From Polytrichum commune (Eukaryota; Streptophyta; Polytrichopsida; Polytrichales; Polytrichaceae): DNA of 64,000 nt. This document shows positions 54,382-64,000 of this stretch, piece after piece. Numbering within the stretch: the first letter of the stretch is position 1; each line of letters starts with the position of its first letter. The translations under genes and the position numbers were made by a program. The stretch covers positions 16,636,527 through 16,700,526 of the forward strand of contig OX485808.1 of NCBI GenBank assembly GCA_950295325.1, written 5' to 3'. The notes under the pieces are model-generated. The model made no database searches, was not told the origin of the DNA, and worked only from the letters and a program-made list of their open reading frames with translations.

Positions 54382-55944
54382 TCATGTGCGGAATTTAATA
54401 AGGCAGGATTTTTGTTTGTCTATGATTAAGGGATTTGTCCAGAATTCGTTGGACAATTCTTTGTCAATGTCTATATTTTCTGACCATCTACACGTGTTGG
54501 GGGTTTGTGTGGCCATGATTGCTATATTGGTTTCCCTATCATATTTTTTGATTTGTTTTTCTAAGAATCTTACTGGGCCTTTGTCTGGGACGTCTGCCAT
54601 CGAGGCCCAGACGTCCTTTTGATAATAGTACGGGGTGGCGTGGGCATGTTCGTATGGGTGGATGGCAATTCTGTGTTCTAATTCTAACCCGTCTTTTGCT
54701 AGTTTATCCGCTTTTTCATTACCGTCAATGTTGACGTGTGCTCTGACTTTGTATAGTGTGATTGGTTGTGTACGGTTTTGAAGGATTTTTACCATGGAGT
54801 TGAGTGTGGTTTGGTCTGGGTGACTATTATGGAGAGTGGGGTGTTTAATTTGTGTGTTAAGTAGGTATAATACATTTAGACTGTCTGTGAATATGAATGC
54901 GGGTTCATTAGGAAATTGTGCATTGATGATTCTTAGTGTTTTGTGTATAGCCATCATTTCTGCACGTAGTATGTTTTGATGTCCATGGAGTCTTTTGGCG
55001 ATATTTAAACCTTTGGGGCTATAGATACCGTATCCCGCTTTTTCTCTTCTCCATACCCCAGGGGCAATTTCTTTGGGTTTTATGAAGGATCCGTCCGTGT
55101 AGTAGCTAAATTGGGGGTGGAATTTTAGCGGTAAGTTAGTTTGGTAGTTTGGGAGTTGTGGGATGGGGATATTATTGTGTAGGGGTGTGTTTGGGTAGTT
55201 TGATTTAGCCCATTTTTTGCTAGGGTTAACGGTGATGTTCGGAGGGGTGGGTGGTGCGATTTGAGTGTGGCTTTGTAGTATTTGGAGGTTATTTGCTGTG
55301 TCATTTATTAACTTCATTTCTTCGTAGGTACCTATGTTATTATTTTGGTGATGGATACAGAGTATTTGCATGGTAGATGGTTCTTTCCTTGTGATATTGA
55401 GCTCGGGGGGTATTGTCGGTTCTTCATATGTGATTGTGTCAGTAGCGAAATGGGCAATAACATGTGTGTCTGGGAATGGGCCTGTGTGTGGGTTCGAGTT
55501 TTGGTACCAATCAGTGTCTGGGGATATAATTATAGTGATTGTGTAAGGGTCATTTTGGGCCGCCATGCGTGCCCAGTGTATGGCTTGTTGTAGGTCTGTT
55601 GGGTTGTGCGGATGTGCGTATCCGATTCCTTGCCATTTATAGTCAAACACTTTACCTAAGGATCCGAATATTATGTCTCGTGAGAATGGCGAGTAGAATT
55701 GGGTGAATTGTGTAGGACATGTAATTGGGGATGAAAAATATGAGTGGTTAATATTGAATGTTGTAATTAGTAGATCCAATATTTGAGTTGGTATTGTATA
55801 TTGGGCTATTTTGAGTGGGTCGTATTTTGGGATACGGTATTTGTATCTTTGGTATAGCCAAACAATTTCAGTTTCGAATGATTGGGTAGATGGTTCTAGA
55901 CCATGTGTGGTATTTTTGCCAATTGATATTGTTTCCACAGCCAT
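54382..55944 (-). pseudogene. LINE segment with an unassigned domain and RNase H
   Basis: 520 codons. Residues 60-200 form a conserved-looking but unassigned region (FYSPFSRDIIFGSLGKVFDY, IGYAHPHNPTDLQQAIHWAR, TDWYQNSNPHTGPFPDTH). Its pattern loosely recalls adenine-methyltransferase-like domains, but I do not assign it. RNase H spans about 278-420: YYTDGSF (D284), LRAEMMAI (E329), IFTDSLN (D354), and KVRAHVNIDGNEKADKLA (H403, N409, D413). The catalytic set is complete. The frame ends at a TGA in IKFRT*TYMGNAR; the next ORF follows in the same frame two codons later, so the stop fits a CGA to TGA change. Confidence 0.88.
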
Positions 55945-56414
55945 GTTAGTCTAGCTTTCGGGATGGTGATGAGATGCCTTCCATTGTCTTCGTATATGTG
56001 AGCGACATCGAATTGTGTTTGGATGGTATCAGAGTTTGTTTCAATGTCGTTTTCTGGGTTGCATTCACTAATAGAGATATGTGCTAGCGGAATTATTGTG
56101 ATTGGTGTGACGTATCTTGTGTCTCGGTGTTGTTCTGTGGTGAAGTAGGCGTTAATGATGTTTGAAAAATGTTTGTGTTGTCTTTCTGTGTAATATTGGA
56201 TAAGCAGGTTTGTGTTGTGATTGCATATGTTGGCTTCACAATAGGGGTATAGGTCCCTTTGGATTCGCCATTTATTATATGTGTTGTTATTTGTTGTGGT
56301 CCATTGACATAGGTATGACGTGACTGTTCTTTTTATTCCATTGTGGTCATTAGATTGTTTTTGTTTATGATCAAGTATTTTGTGTATGGGGAATTGTCGG
56401 GGGTCTTTAAGCAT
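55896..56414 (-). pseudogene. LINE linker segment, unassigned
   Basis: 172 codons in a third frame, reached through a frame change near 56.4 kb. It includes TSYLCQWTTTNNNTYNKWRI and LIQYYTERQHKHFSNIINAY. I recognise no domain. The following ORF overlaps in a different frame near 55940, so another small indel separates them. Confidence 0.6.
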
Positions 56415-56590
56415 GTTGTTGGGGGGAGGAGGTAGATGGGGGATGGGGATATTAGGGGGTGTACGGGGGCGATCGGTGTGTTAGGTAGGATGTTGTGATT
56501 TCTTATTATATATTTGTTTTTGAGGGTTCTTGTTGGGTGATGTTGTTGGCAAGGTAGGGGGCATTGGTTGCAGGGGGGGTGGCAGAATAA

Positions 56591-57298
56591 TTAATTAGCT
56601 ATATTAAATGCGCTTTGGATAAGTTTAGAAGGAGTGGAGTGGTAGATTTTGAATTCGTCTTTGTTCATTAGAGTGGTACCATTAGGCATGGTAATTTGGT
56701 CTAGTGTGGTTATATTATGTATAAGTAGTTTGTGTAGTAATTTAAGTGAGGTGTTGGAGTTAAGGCCATGTAGCATTTGTGCTTCTTGCATCCATGCAGT
56801 TTCAAGTGAGGATGGGGTTAGTAGGAAGTTATTTATTGTACTTTTTAGATGGACTCCGGCTTTATGTTTGAGCAGGAACAATGTTCTAGTGATGGGTGAT
56901 CTAACACAGTGGTGGTATTTAATGCGAATGATTTCTTGAGAGCCCCCATATTTGGTGAGTATGAATTGTAATAGACCAGTATATATTTTCCCAATTCTTC
57001 CTTTGTCATTGAGGGCATTTTGTAGTTGTTCTCCTATGCATCTTAGATAGGCATTTTGTAGTGAGAATGCTTCGATTCCAAATAGGTTGTGTGGAAGTTG
57101 TGTAGTGATGTTAGATGTGCATTTGGGTATCCCGCAAATCGTTTTGTGGAGTGCTATGATTTTTTTATCTAGTTTTTTCATAGCTGGTATGGAGTAAGGT
57201 ACTGCGTAGAAGCTGTATGCTATTCCAGCGCGTATGACTGTATCTGCCATGTTTATTTTTTGTTTCATAGTAGCTGGACATGTTACAAGGGCTTGACA
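56591..57298 (-). pseudogene. LINE RT thumb/connector segment
   Basis: In frame with the RT core. Begins CQALVTCPATMKQKINMADT and contains GIAYSFYAVPYSIPAMKKLD and IIALHKTICGIPKC, the typical segment after RT in LINEs with RNase H. It ends at a TAA in FNIAN*LFC. Directly after that stop, CHPPCNQCPLPCQQHH (about 56540-56575) is a cluster of Cys and His that might bind zinc. Confidence 0.8.
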
Positions 57299-58021
57299 TT
57301 ATTTGATGACTTTAGCTGTAGTAGTATTTATTTGTGTTTTCCATTTAAGTGACGGTGCAAGGTTTATTCCTAGATACGTGTATGGTTCATGTTGGTTTAA
57401 GACTGGTATAGGTTGATTCATGTAGTTTATATTAGTGGATTGGATTAAGGCTTTAAAGGTTGTGGGGTGAAGTTTGGATTTGTTTGGGCAGCCATTTATT
57501 ACACACTTGGGTATTCCAAGATCCATTCCTGCCCATTTGCAAAATTTGTCTAGTTTGTTTAGTTGTGTTTCTAGTGTTTCTAGTTTATTGGCGATTGCTG
57601 CTAGGTCGTCTGCATATGCTGCTGATGAAATTTTTACTTTAGATGTGCCAAAAGTGTATCCATTATTTCCTTGTTGTAGCCATCTGAGGAGGGATTCTAG
57701 GAATATGATAAATAGATATTGGCTAAGGGTATCACCTTGTATTGTACCTCTTTGAATAGGGATTGGTGAGGTTTTTCCGAAGTGTTCGCCAGTGAATATT
57801 GTTGATGATTGTGAGTATATGTTTCCTATGAGGTTTATGGAATCAGTGGGGTATCCCAGATCTTTCATTATGGCTAAAAGTCTGGCGTGATCAATGGAGC
57901 CAAAGGCATTTTTGAAGTCAATGTAGAGGATATATATATCTTGATTCGTGAGTCTTGGATCTTTAAGCGCTCCGATGAATAATTGAATTTGTCTAGAAGT
58001 GCTTCTCTCTGCTCTGAATCC
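57299..58021 (-). pseudogene. LINE reverse transcriptase catalytic core
   Basis: Continues in frame after the TAA at 58022. GFRAERSTSRQIQLF opens the block. YIDFKNAFGSIDH carries the first catalytic Asp (57917-57919). RGTIQGDTLSQYLF is the conserved loop, and AYADDLA gives the catalytic pair (YADD at 57605-57616). GIPKCVI and YTYLGINLAP are the later RT blocks. All catalytic residues are present. The frame ends at a TAA (57299) which interrupts TAKVIK*CQALV, again apparently a point mutation, since the thumb resumes in the same frame. Confidence 0.92.
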
Positions 58022-60007
58022 TTATTGGCTGTCATGTAATATTTGGTATTTTTCGCCATATGTTGATAGAATAGAGGTTAGTGTACTCGTGTAGAATTTA
58101 TATATGGTGTTAGCGAACGCAATAGATCTGTGGTTTGTTAGTTGTGGTGGGTTTCCTTTTTTGTACAGTAATACTGTTAGGTTGGTTTTCCATGATGCGG
58201 GAATTTGTTTTTGTTTATAACAATGTTTAAAGAATAGGAAGAGTAGTTTGTGGAAGCGTGGAGGCATATTTTTTAGAATTGAATTGGGTATTTTGTCTGG
58301 GCCTGGAGCTTTGTTATTGCTTAGGTTTTTAAGACAAAAGTTGTATGTTTCTTGGTCAAAATACGTGTGTAGGGGGTTGTGGGGTTCTCGTCTCTTATCT
58401 ATTATGTATCCATCTAGGTCATGCCATGGATATTGTCGGACTCCACATGTGCAGTGTAGTGGGTGTGTATTTTGGTATTGGCATGTGGGAACTGTAGGAC
58501 GGTTACTGATGGATTGTTGTGTGTAAATTTCTGATGCGATGTCTTCTGGGTTGGTTAGTATATTGTTTTGTCTATCAATGATGGAGTCCAGGGGTGAGGT
58601 TTCAGTGTTCTTGAAGACTTTCCGGTTTATTTTTTTGGGGTTTTTTTCGTACATTTGTCTGTATTTTGATACGGCCTTTAGAATGCAGTCTTTGGTATAT
58701 TTTGTGGTAATTTTTCTGGATTCTTTATTTGTTTTTTTTGCTATGATTGCTATGGTATTAATCCATTCAGTAGGAGGTGCCGTTGTGCTAGGTGGGTGTG
58801 GGATGTTTGTGTGTTGGTGGCTTCGTATATCGTTTAGGATGGGGTGTGCTTGCCAGAGTGGGTCGTGTTGTGCAATGTATATGGTTTTTCTTATTATGTG
58901 GTATGTGTTGAGGTGTCTTTTCCATTCTCTGGCCAGTTTTCGTGGCAGAAAACCATCTTGTTGTGATGTTCTGCTCGTAAGGTTTGGTAACGGGTCTGCT
59001 TTACATGTTTTTTCAATTATTTCTGAGATTTGGTTTACAATATGGTCAAATGTTGTACAGGCTTTTGCCCATTGATCCGGGCTTAAGTGTTGATGATTTT
59101 CTAGTAATGTGGTAAGGGTTTTTATTTGGGCAGAGTTTTCCTCGAAGAACGTTATGTTGAATTTTTCGATATTTTCTGGTGGTATTGGGTTTAGTATTAT
59201 AGTTGGTGACGTGTTTGTGGGGGGTGGGGATCTGGCTATAAAGGTGTTGTGGGGGATATGTAGGGCAACTGGATAGTGGTCTGAGTTTAGATTCATATTT
59301 GTATTTGTGGTGGAGATGAATTTGTTGTTGTCTGGTGAGTGGATGTAGAATCCATCTATTAGACTTGTTGACGTGGAGTTATAGCCTCCTTGTCTGGAGA
59401 TGCGAGTGTTAGTTGGGATATATTCTAGGTTGAGTGATGTAGTAAATTTTTTCCATTGGTAGTCTTCTTCTTGTAGGGGGGTGTTAACGTTGTTATTTTG
59501 CCTGCCCCTGAATACAATATATCGGTTAAAGTCGCCACATAATGTGTATATGTGATTAGGGTTTATAGTGATTTGATTAATGATTTCGTTCTTAAGGTGT
59601 GGGATGAGGTATATGTCTTCTAAGTGTGTAGGCATATACATATGTATAATTAGCCAAGGTATTAGTGGATGATTGTTTATTTTAATTATTTGTAGGTATG
59701 AGGAGATATTTGCTGGTGTTGGAATTTTGGTAATATTCCCAGGGAATGCATATTTCTTGTGGATAAGTGTTAGTAGGCCTCCTCTTCCGGGTGTATAGGG
59801 CATTATTTGTTGTATGCATCTTGTGAGTGCATGTGTGTTGTTAAAAATAAGTTTAAATTCCGGAAATAGATTTTGTATGTATTTTGTAGATTTGTTTTTA
59901 CAGTTAGTTTGGTTTCTTGGATATGGATGATTGCTGTGTTGTTTAGCGAATTGTTTATTAGGCTTTGTAGGTTTGGCAGTGAGGTGTTTAGTGATGATGC
60001 ATTCCAT
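58022..60007 (-). pseudogene. LINE AP endonuclease (main part) and start of reverse transcriptase
   Basis: Up to residue 50 the frame is antisense-phase noise against the preceding ORF; the real domain starts near residue 50. Endonuclease motifs: PGRGGLLTLIHKKY (74-87), IHMYMP, TLCGDFN (155-161, catalytic D and N), TSLIDGF (215-220) and NSDHYPVALH (241-250, catalytic D243 and H244). A linker follows. From about residue 564 RT block 1-2 appears: NNKAPGPDKIP, IPASWKTNLTVLLYKKG and NHRSIAFANTIYKFY. The frame stops at a TAA inside HDSQ*GFRAER, after which RT continues in the same frame. The stop is therefore a point mutation. Confidence 0.9.
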
Positions 60008-60969
60008 GTTATTATGTTTGTTTCGTGTTCAGTGTCTGTGTTGATTCTTATGGTTGGTGCGGGAGTAACTGGGGGTGGGGGTGGGTGTGAGTATTCGTCT
60101 ATGCTTTCTAGGCATCGAAGTGCTTCAGTGATCAGTTTATTTGGGAGGAAGGGAAATTTGTTTTGAAGGGTGATGGGAGTGGGTGTAGTATTTTGGTTAT
60201 GGATGAATTCATATATTTCTGCGTGTATTGATTTTTTTGGGAGTATTATATCTTGATTGTTTCCTACAAATGTTGTGTAGGGGTGTGGTGTCAATATGTG
60301 CCTTTCGGGGGGGTTGGTGAGGTTAGCTAGTCTGATAATCAATGTGTTGGTCCATATGTCGTTAAAGTGGTAATTTTGGGGTTGGACTAGTATGTTATTA
60401 CATATGTCTACTGAGGGGTGTATGGTGATGACTATAGCATATAGCATATGGGTTAGTGGTGATTGCCTTTGTGTTTGGATGTATTGATGCAGATGTGGGT
60501 GGGTATTTATTGCTTGATGGTGTAGTGGGTGTGTATTTTTTAGTATGGGGGCAAATGTATTTGCTATGTGTTGGTATTCAGGTTGTAATTTTATAGTGTT
60601 TGGGATGAAGTATATGTTGGCTCTTTTTTTGTGTGTAGCAGGGTGTGTATGCAGGATGTTAGGCATTGGTCCGGGGTTGGATTCTATGTCCCCGCATTTT
60701 AGTAATTCTAGTTTGTTAATGAAGTAGTATATGTGGGAGTGAATTATTTTTGGATTTTTCATGTTTATTTTTGGATATGTTGTGATTGTGAATTTAGTTG
60801 TGGTAAAGAGGTTAGGTATATCGGGTGTGGGGTTTTCTATTTGTATGGGTGGGAAGTGTGGTTTTGTATTATTTAGAGATTTTTGGCTTGTTATTGAGTT
60901 AGGTTTCCAGTTATTTATGAAGTGGTATTTGTTATTATTTGTGTGGCGAGGCCGGTAGGCCGAAGCCAT
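59803..60969 (-). pseudogene. LINE N-terminal ORF: leader, 2A-like motif and start of AP endonuclease
   Basis: 388 codons. Residues 1-86 form a basic, Asn-rich leader beginning MASAYRPRH. Residues 87-101 are a 2A-like motif. Residues 102-310 are a linker with no recognised fold and a Pro stretch (PPPPPVTPAP). From about residue 316 the AP endonuclease begins: NIITWNASSL (the N/W start motif) and IIHIQETKL (the catalytic QETK). The frame is then lost and the endonuclease continues in the frame starting upstream of 59850, showing a frameshift. The start ATG lies inside the GGCCTACCGGCC motif that recurs upstream. Confidence 0.85.
60667..60711 (-). other. 2A-like ribosome-skipping motif
   Basis: LELLKCGDIESNPGP at residues 87-101 of the LINE N-terminal ORF. 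It matches the D(V/I)ExNPGP consensus, with a hydrophobic stretch and LLxxG upstream, like active 2A peptides. In other non-LTR elements such N-terminal motifs are known to separate a short leader from the main protein by ribosome skipping between Gly and Pro. Here that would release a 100-residue leader. Activity is inferred from sequence only. Confidence 0.85.
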
Positions 60970-63900
60970 TGTGTTTTTTGGGTGGGGTTGGTATTTTGTA
61001 TGAGGGTTTAATAGGTATTTGATTTTGTGATGGTGTTCGAAGTTAGGGCGGAGTTTATTTTTGGAGCATTTGTTTTGGTATGCTTTGGTGTTTGTTTAGA
61101 GGTGAGGTTGGTAGGTTGAGGTTGTTTTGTTTTTCAGGTTGAGTTTTTGTTTAATGTGCAAATGTAGTTTTGAGTAGGGGTGGTTTTTGGGGAATGGTTT
61201 GTGGTATTGGTGGGTGTTATATTTGGTTACTAGGTGTGTATGGGATTTGTCTTGGAGTACGTGTTCTGTAGTTGTGCGTGGTTTCCATTTGGTTGTGGTA
61301 GGGTTTGGCTTGTGGTGAAGATGGTAGGACAGGGTCATTTTGTAATTGTGGTATGATTTGTATTTTAAGTGGAGGTTGGATTTGGAGTTAGGGCATGGTG
61401 TGCTTTTTGAGCGTAGATTGGGATGTTTTTTAGATAGTGGATGAGGTTCTAGGTTAGGTTGGGTTTCTTGTTTTGAGTGGGTATTATGCTTTGGGCGTTG
61501 TTGTGTATGCACTTTGTTTTTGAGGTAAAGTCTAAGTTTTGAGCGAATTCTATATTTTGGATGAAGTTTATTCTTTGGATGAGAGTTGTGTCTTGGGTGG
61601 GGTCTATGTTTTGGATGAGATATATATTTTGGGTGAGGTTGGGGGTGTTTGTGGGTTGAATGGGTATTGTAGTGTAGGATGGATGTGTTTTCTTCAAGTT
61701 GTTTGGGTAAGATGTGTGTGTTGTAGATTGTTATTACTTTTGGTTTCTCTTCGTTTGTAGATTGGTATTTATGACTTTTATGGCGTGGCCGGTGGGCTAA
61801 AGCCTTTTTGTGTTTGGGTGCAATTTTGTGCTTAGTGCGGGGATGGGGTTGTTTTTTGAAGTAAAGATTTGTGTTAATGTTTTGGTGTGATTTGAGTGTT
61901 TGATATTTGTTTTTGTTGGTTTTTTGGGGTGGAATGAGTATGGGTATGGGGCCGGTAGACCGAGCCCTTCTTAGGTGGTTGTTTGGTGTTTTAGGGGATT
62001 TTTTTTTGAAAGGGGTGAGGTGGTATTGTGGGTTATTGTATTTGTAGTGATATGGTGTGTGTTTGTATGTTTTCTTATTGTTTTTCGTGTTTGATATGGT
62101 TTTTGTTTTGTATATGTGTGTTTTGTATTTTGGATGTGTCCTTTGGTTCTGTTTGTTTGTTTCTTGTGTTTGTCCGTAGGATTTATGTTTAATTTCGGTA
62201 AGGTTTTATATGTATAATGAAGTTTGTATTGTTGTTGAGGTCTATATTTTGTGTGTGGCATTGAGTTTGGGTGGGGTTTGTATTTTGGATGTGTGTAGTA
62301 TATTGTTTGAGTGTTGCCTTTGTGTGTGTGTATAGTAAGGTAGTTGTACTTGTGTTTTATATGGTATTTTGGGTATTGTAGGATATCACGCTTAGTATGA
62401 TAATATCTAGATTTAAAGAGTGTGGGCTTTGTTGTAGGTGTGTATATGGTACTAGGGTGTTGTTGGGTTTCTTTGTTGTTTGATGGTATATCTTTTATTG
62501 CATAAGAGGTGTATTGTGGTTGTAGGGCAGTGTAGATATTTGTATTATAGGAATACAAAAGGATTTCTAATCTCATAGGGGATATAGTAATTGGGTTGAT
62601 GTGTCTTTGTTGGTAAGGGGTGTTGGGTGGTTTATGTCTTGTTATGTTAGCTGTGGTTTTGGTTTTTTGGTATATTTTTGTTTTGTTGATCTTTTCTTTT
62701 ATCTTTTTTTGTTTTTTGTTTTCTTTATTGGCGAGGCCGGTAGGCCGAGCTCGTTCTAGTTTATTACGGTTTTTGTTAATTTTTAACATGGAGGTTGAGT
62801 ATTTTACGTGGTATTTGTGTTTTGGGTTGTAGTATAGTTTTGGGTGGGTTTTGAGGTTTGGGCAAGGTGTGTTTGGTTTAGTGATATCTATTTTTTGATA
62901 TTTTGTGAATATATATTTGGTTGTGGTGGAAGGGTTAGTTGTGGCGGGTGTTATGTTTCTTACTTGTTTGGGTAAGTATATGTATTTTGGATGTGTTTTG
63001 TATGTTGGGTGGGGTTTGTATTTTTGGTGGAGTTTATATGTTTGGCGAGGATTGTATTTTGGGTGTAATATGTATTTTGTGTGGGTTTGTATTTTGGGTG
63101 TGTATATTGTTTCGTTTGAGTTCTGTCTTTGTGCATGCGTGAAGTAAAGTAATTGTATTTATATTTCATATGGTATCATGGCTGGTATGATGGTATCTTT
63201 TATGATAGAATACGGACTTCGTTGTAGGTGTGTGTATGATGTTTGGGTGTGGTCGGGTTTTTGTTTTATTTATTCTTTGGTTTTTTATAATTATGTTTTT
63301 GGTTATAGTGAAAGGGTTAGTTTTGGCGGGTGATATGCTTTTTATTTGTTTGAGTAGGAAGTATGTGTATTTTGGATTAATTGTATGGTATTTGTATTTT
63401 GTTTGAGTATAGTGTTTTGTTTGGGTATTGTATTTTGCTTGAGTATGGTATTCTGATTGAGTATAGTGTTTTTCTTGAGTATGGTATTTTGCTTGAGTAT
63501 GGTGTTTTGTTTGAGTATGATGTGTTGCTTGAGTATGGCATTTTGTTTGTGTATGGTATTTTGTTTGAGTACGGTATTTTTCTTGGGTATGATATTTTGC
63601 TTGGGTATGGTATTTTGCTTGTGTATAGTATTTTGTTTGAGTATGGCATTTTGTTTGAATATGGTATTTTGCTTGAGTATGGTATTTTGTTTGAGTATGA
63701 TATTTTGCTTGGGTACGGTATTTTTCTGGAGTATGGTATTTTGCTTGAGTATGGAATTTGTGTTCGTATAAAGTAGATAACTTGTATTTCATATGGTATT
63801 TTGGACATTGTGGGATACTGTGAGTAGTACGATGGTATCTAGTATTTATTCTAGTATTTATTCTAGGTGTAATAGTATATAGAATACTATGTGTAATACT

Positions 63901-64000
63901 ATGTTTAATACTATGTCTACATATGTGTATGTATCTAAGATAGTATTGAAGTAAATACTTTTGTTTTACCCGGCGATTTGTGGTCAATCCACATTTGGCA
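60970..64000. repeat. Strand-biased direct-repeat region upstream of the LINE (possible repeated 5' region)
   Basis: As in the LINE, the plus strand is G+T rich. GGCCGGTAGGCC, with variants, and flanking GGCGAG/CGAAGCC occurs at 60945, 61782, 61948 and 62730. A CATATGGTATTTTGG...GTTGTAGGTGTGT module occurs near 62360, 63165 and 63800. A GGTTAGTTTTGGCGGGTG-type module occurs near 62935 and 63320. The long open frames here (for example 62789-61971 and 61512-61096) are repetitive Lys/Thr/Asn/His-rich readings with no domain. The region may be the LINE's 5' UTR built of decayed monomers, or an unrelated array. Confidence 0.6.
63395..63770. repeat. 18-bp minisatellite, about twenty copies
   Basis: The unit reads GAGTATGGTATTTTGCTT with variants (GAGTATAGTGTTTTTCTT, GGGTATGATATTTTGCTT). 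As 18 is a multiple of three, every frame stays open and produces long false ORFs on both strands (for example a YHTQAK repeat on minus). Similar 21-24-bp units (TTTTGGATGAG-type) occur at 61545-61645 and 62970-63110. Confidence 0.9.

Larger units (their letters stand above)
53644..60969 (-). mobile_element. Large LINE with 2A-like motif, AP endonuclease, RT, RNase H and PD-(D/E)XK-like end
   Basis: A non-LTR retrotransposon on the minus strand, about 7.3 kb of coding sequence. Order: N-terminal segment and 2A-like motif, linker, AP-type endonuclease, reverse transcriptase, thumb/connector, a region I cannot assign, RNase H, CCHC knuckle, restriction-like segment. No long terminal repeats were seen. 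Lesions: a frameshift near 59.85 kb, TAA at 58022, 57299 and 56591, frame changes near 56.4 kb and 55.94 kb, and TGA at 54382. All other domains read through, so the copy is young but dead. The plus strand is strongly G+T rich from about 53.64 kb to the window end, in contrast to the flanking DNA. The 5' end is not fixed. The set of domains resembles Dualen/RandI elements of green algae (two endonuclease types plus RNase H), which is inference. Confidence 0.9.

Noticed and set aside
56580-60007. Alternative genetic code with TAA as Gln or Lys
   Set aside because: The host genes use TAA, TAG or TGA as normal stops and the LINE also has frameshifts and a TGA, so ordinary decay is the simpler reading.
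61971-62789. 272-codon Lys/Thr-rich frame on the minus strand as a LINE ORF1
   Set aside because: No zinc knuckle, coiled coil or RRM-like pattern; composition follows the A/C-rich strand bias and the direct repeats.
63166-63987. 273-codon and overlapping open frames with YHTQAK-type repeats
   Set aside because: Explained by the 18-bp minisatellite, which keeps all frames open on both strands; no domain and extreme composition.

Overview
This looks like about 64 kb of nuclear DNA from a land plant. Three genes can be followed exon by exon with GT/AG introns: a cytosolic acetoacetyl-CoA thiolase, a probably plastid-targeted SirB1/transglutaminase-like (Transglut_core2) protein, and the ribosomal stalk protein P1. 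A plant-type telomere motif (TTTAGGG), plant-like tRNA genes and mostly AT-rich, repeat-laden intergenic DNA agree with this. I cannot name the species. A Tc1-like transposase fossil and a LINE with RNase H and two possible endonucleases would be unusual for a typical seed plant, so a bryophyte, fern or lycophyte is a reasonable guess, but only a guess.

Layout. 1-1.7 kb: about ten degenerate ~160-bp tandem repeats. 1.97-7.9 kb (+): thiolase gene, 13 exons, 406 aa, with a 5S-rRNA-like relic in intron 2. 9-11.5 kb: a single-exon 350-aa ORF (-) with a zipper-like coiled coil, flanked on both sides by tandem repeats. 12.6-13 kb: two tRNA-Lys(CTT) genes in a 283-bp tandem duplication, followed by a 48-bp minisatellite that a CACTA-like element appears to split. 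16.3 kb: tRNA-Ala(AGC). 17.1-21.3 kb (-): Transglut_core2 gene, nine exons, 464 aa, phases consistent throughout. 23.5-47 kb: a gene desert built from dispersed repeat families, MITE-like elements, a Tc1/mariner pseudogene (31.8 kb), a long near-perfect hairpin (34.8 kb), an interstitial telomere tract (41.2 kb) and one exon of a mannanase gene (45.1 kb). 47.4-48.8 kb (-): ribosomal P1 gene, four exons, 112 aa. 49.1-50.6 kb: adjoining inverted-repeat elements.

53.6-61 kb (-) holds the most unusual object: a large non-LTR retrotransposon. In order it reads: N-terminal segment ending in a 2A-like motif (DIESNPGP), linker, AP-type endonuclease, reverse transcriptase (YADD), an unassigned region, RNase H with its catalytic residues present, a CCHC knuckle and a PD-(D/E)XK-like (restriction-like) segment. 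It carries a few in-frame stops and frameshifts, so this copy is dead but seemingly young. Upstream of it, to the window edge, is 3 kb of equally strand-biased DNA (G+T rich on +) made of degenerate direct repeats, including an 18-bp minisatellite and four copies of a GGCCTACCGGCC motif. This may be the element's own repeated 5' region.

The host genes are unrelated housekeeping functions (mevalonate/acetyl-CoA metabolism, plastid protein, translation) and do not form a functional cluster. All exon joins were made by hand from splice signals, phase and remembered family patterns; no alignment was run.
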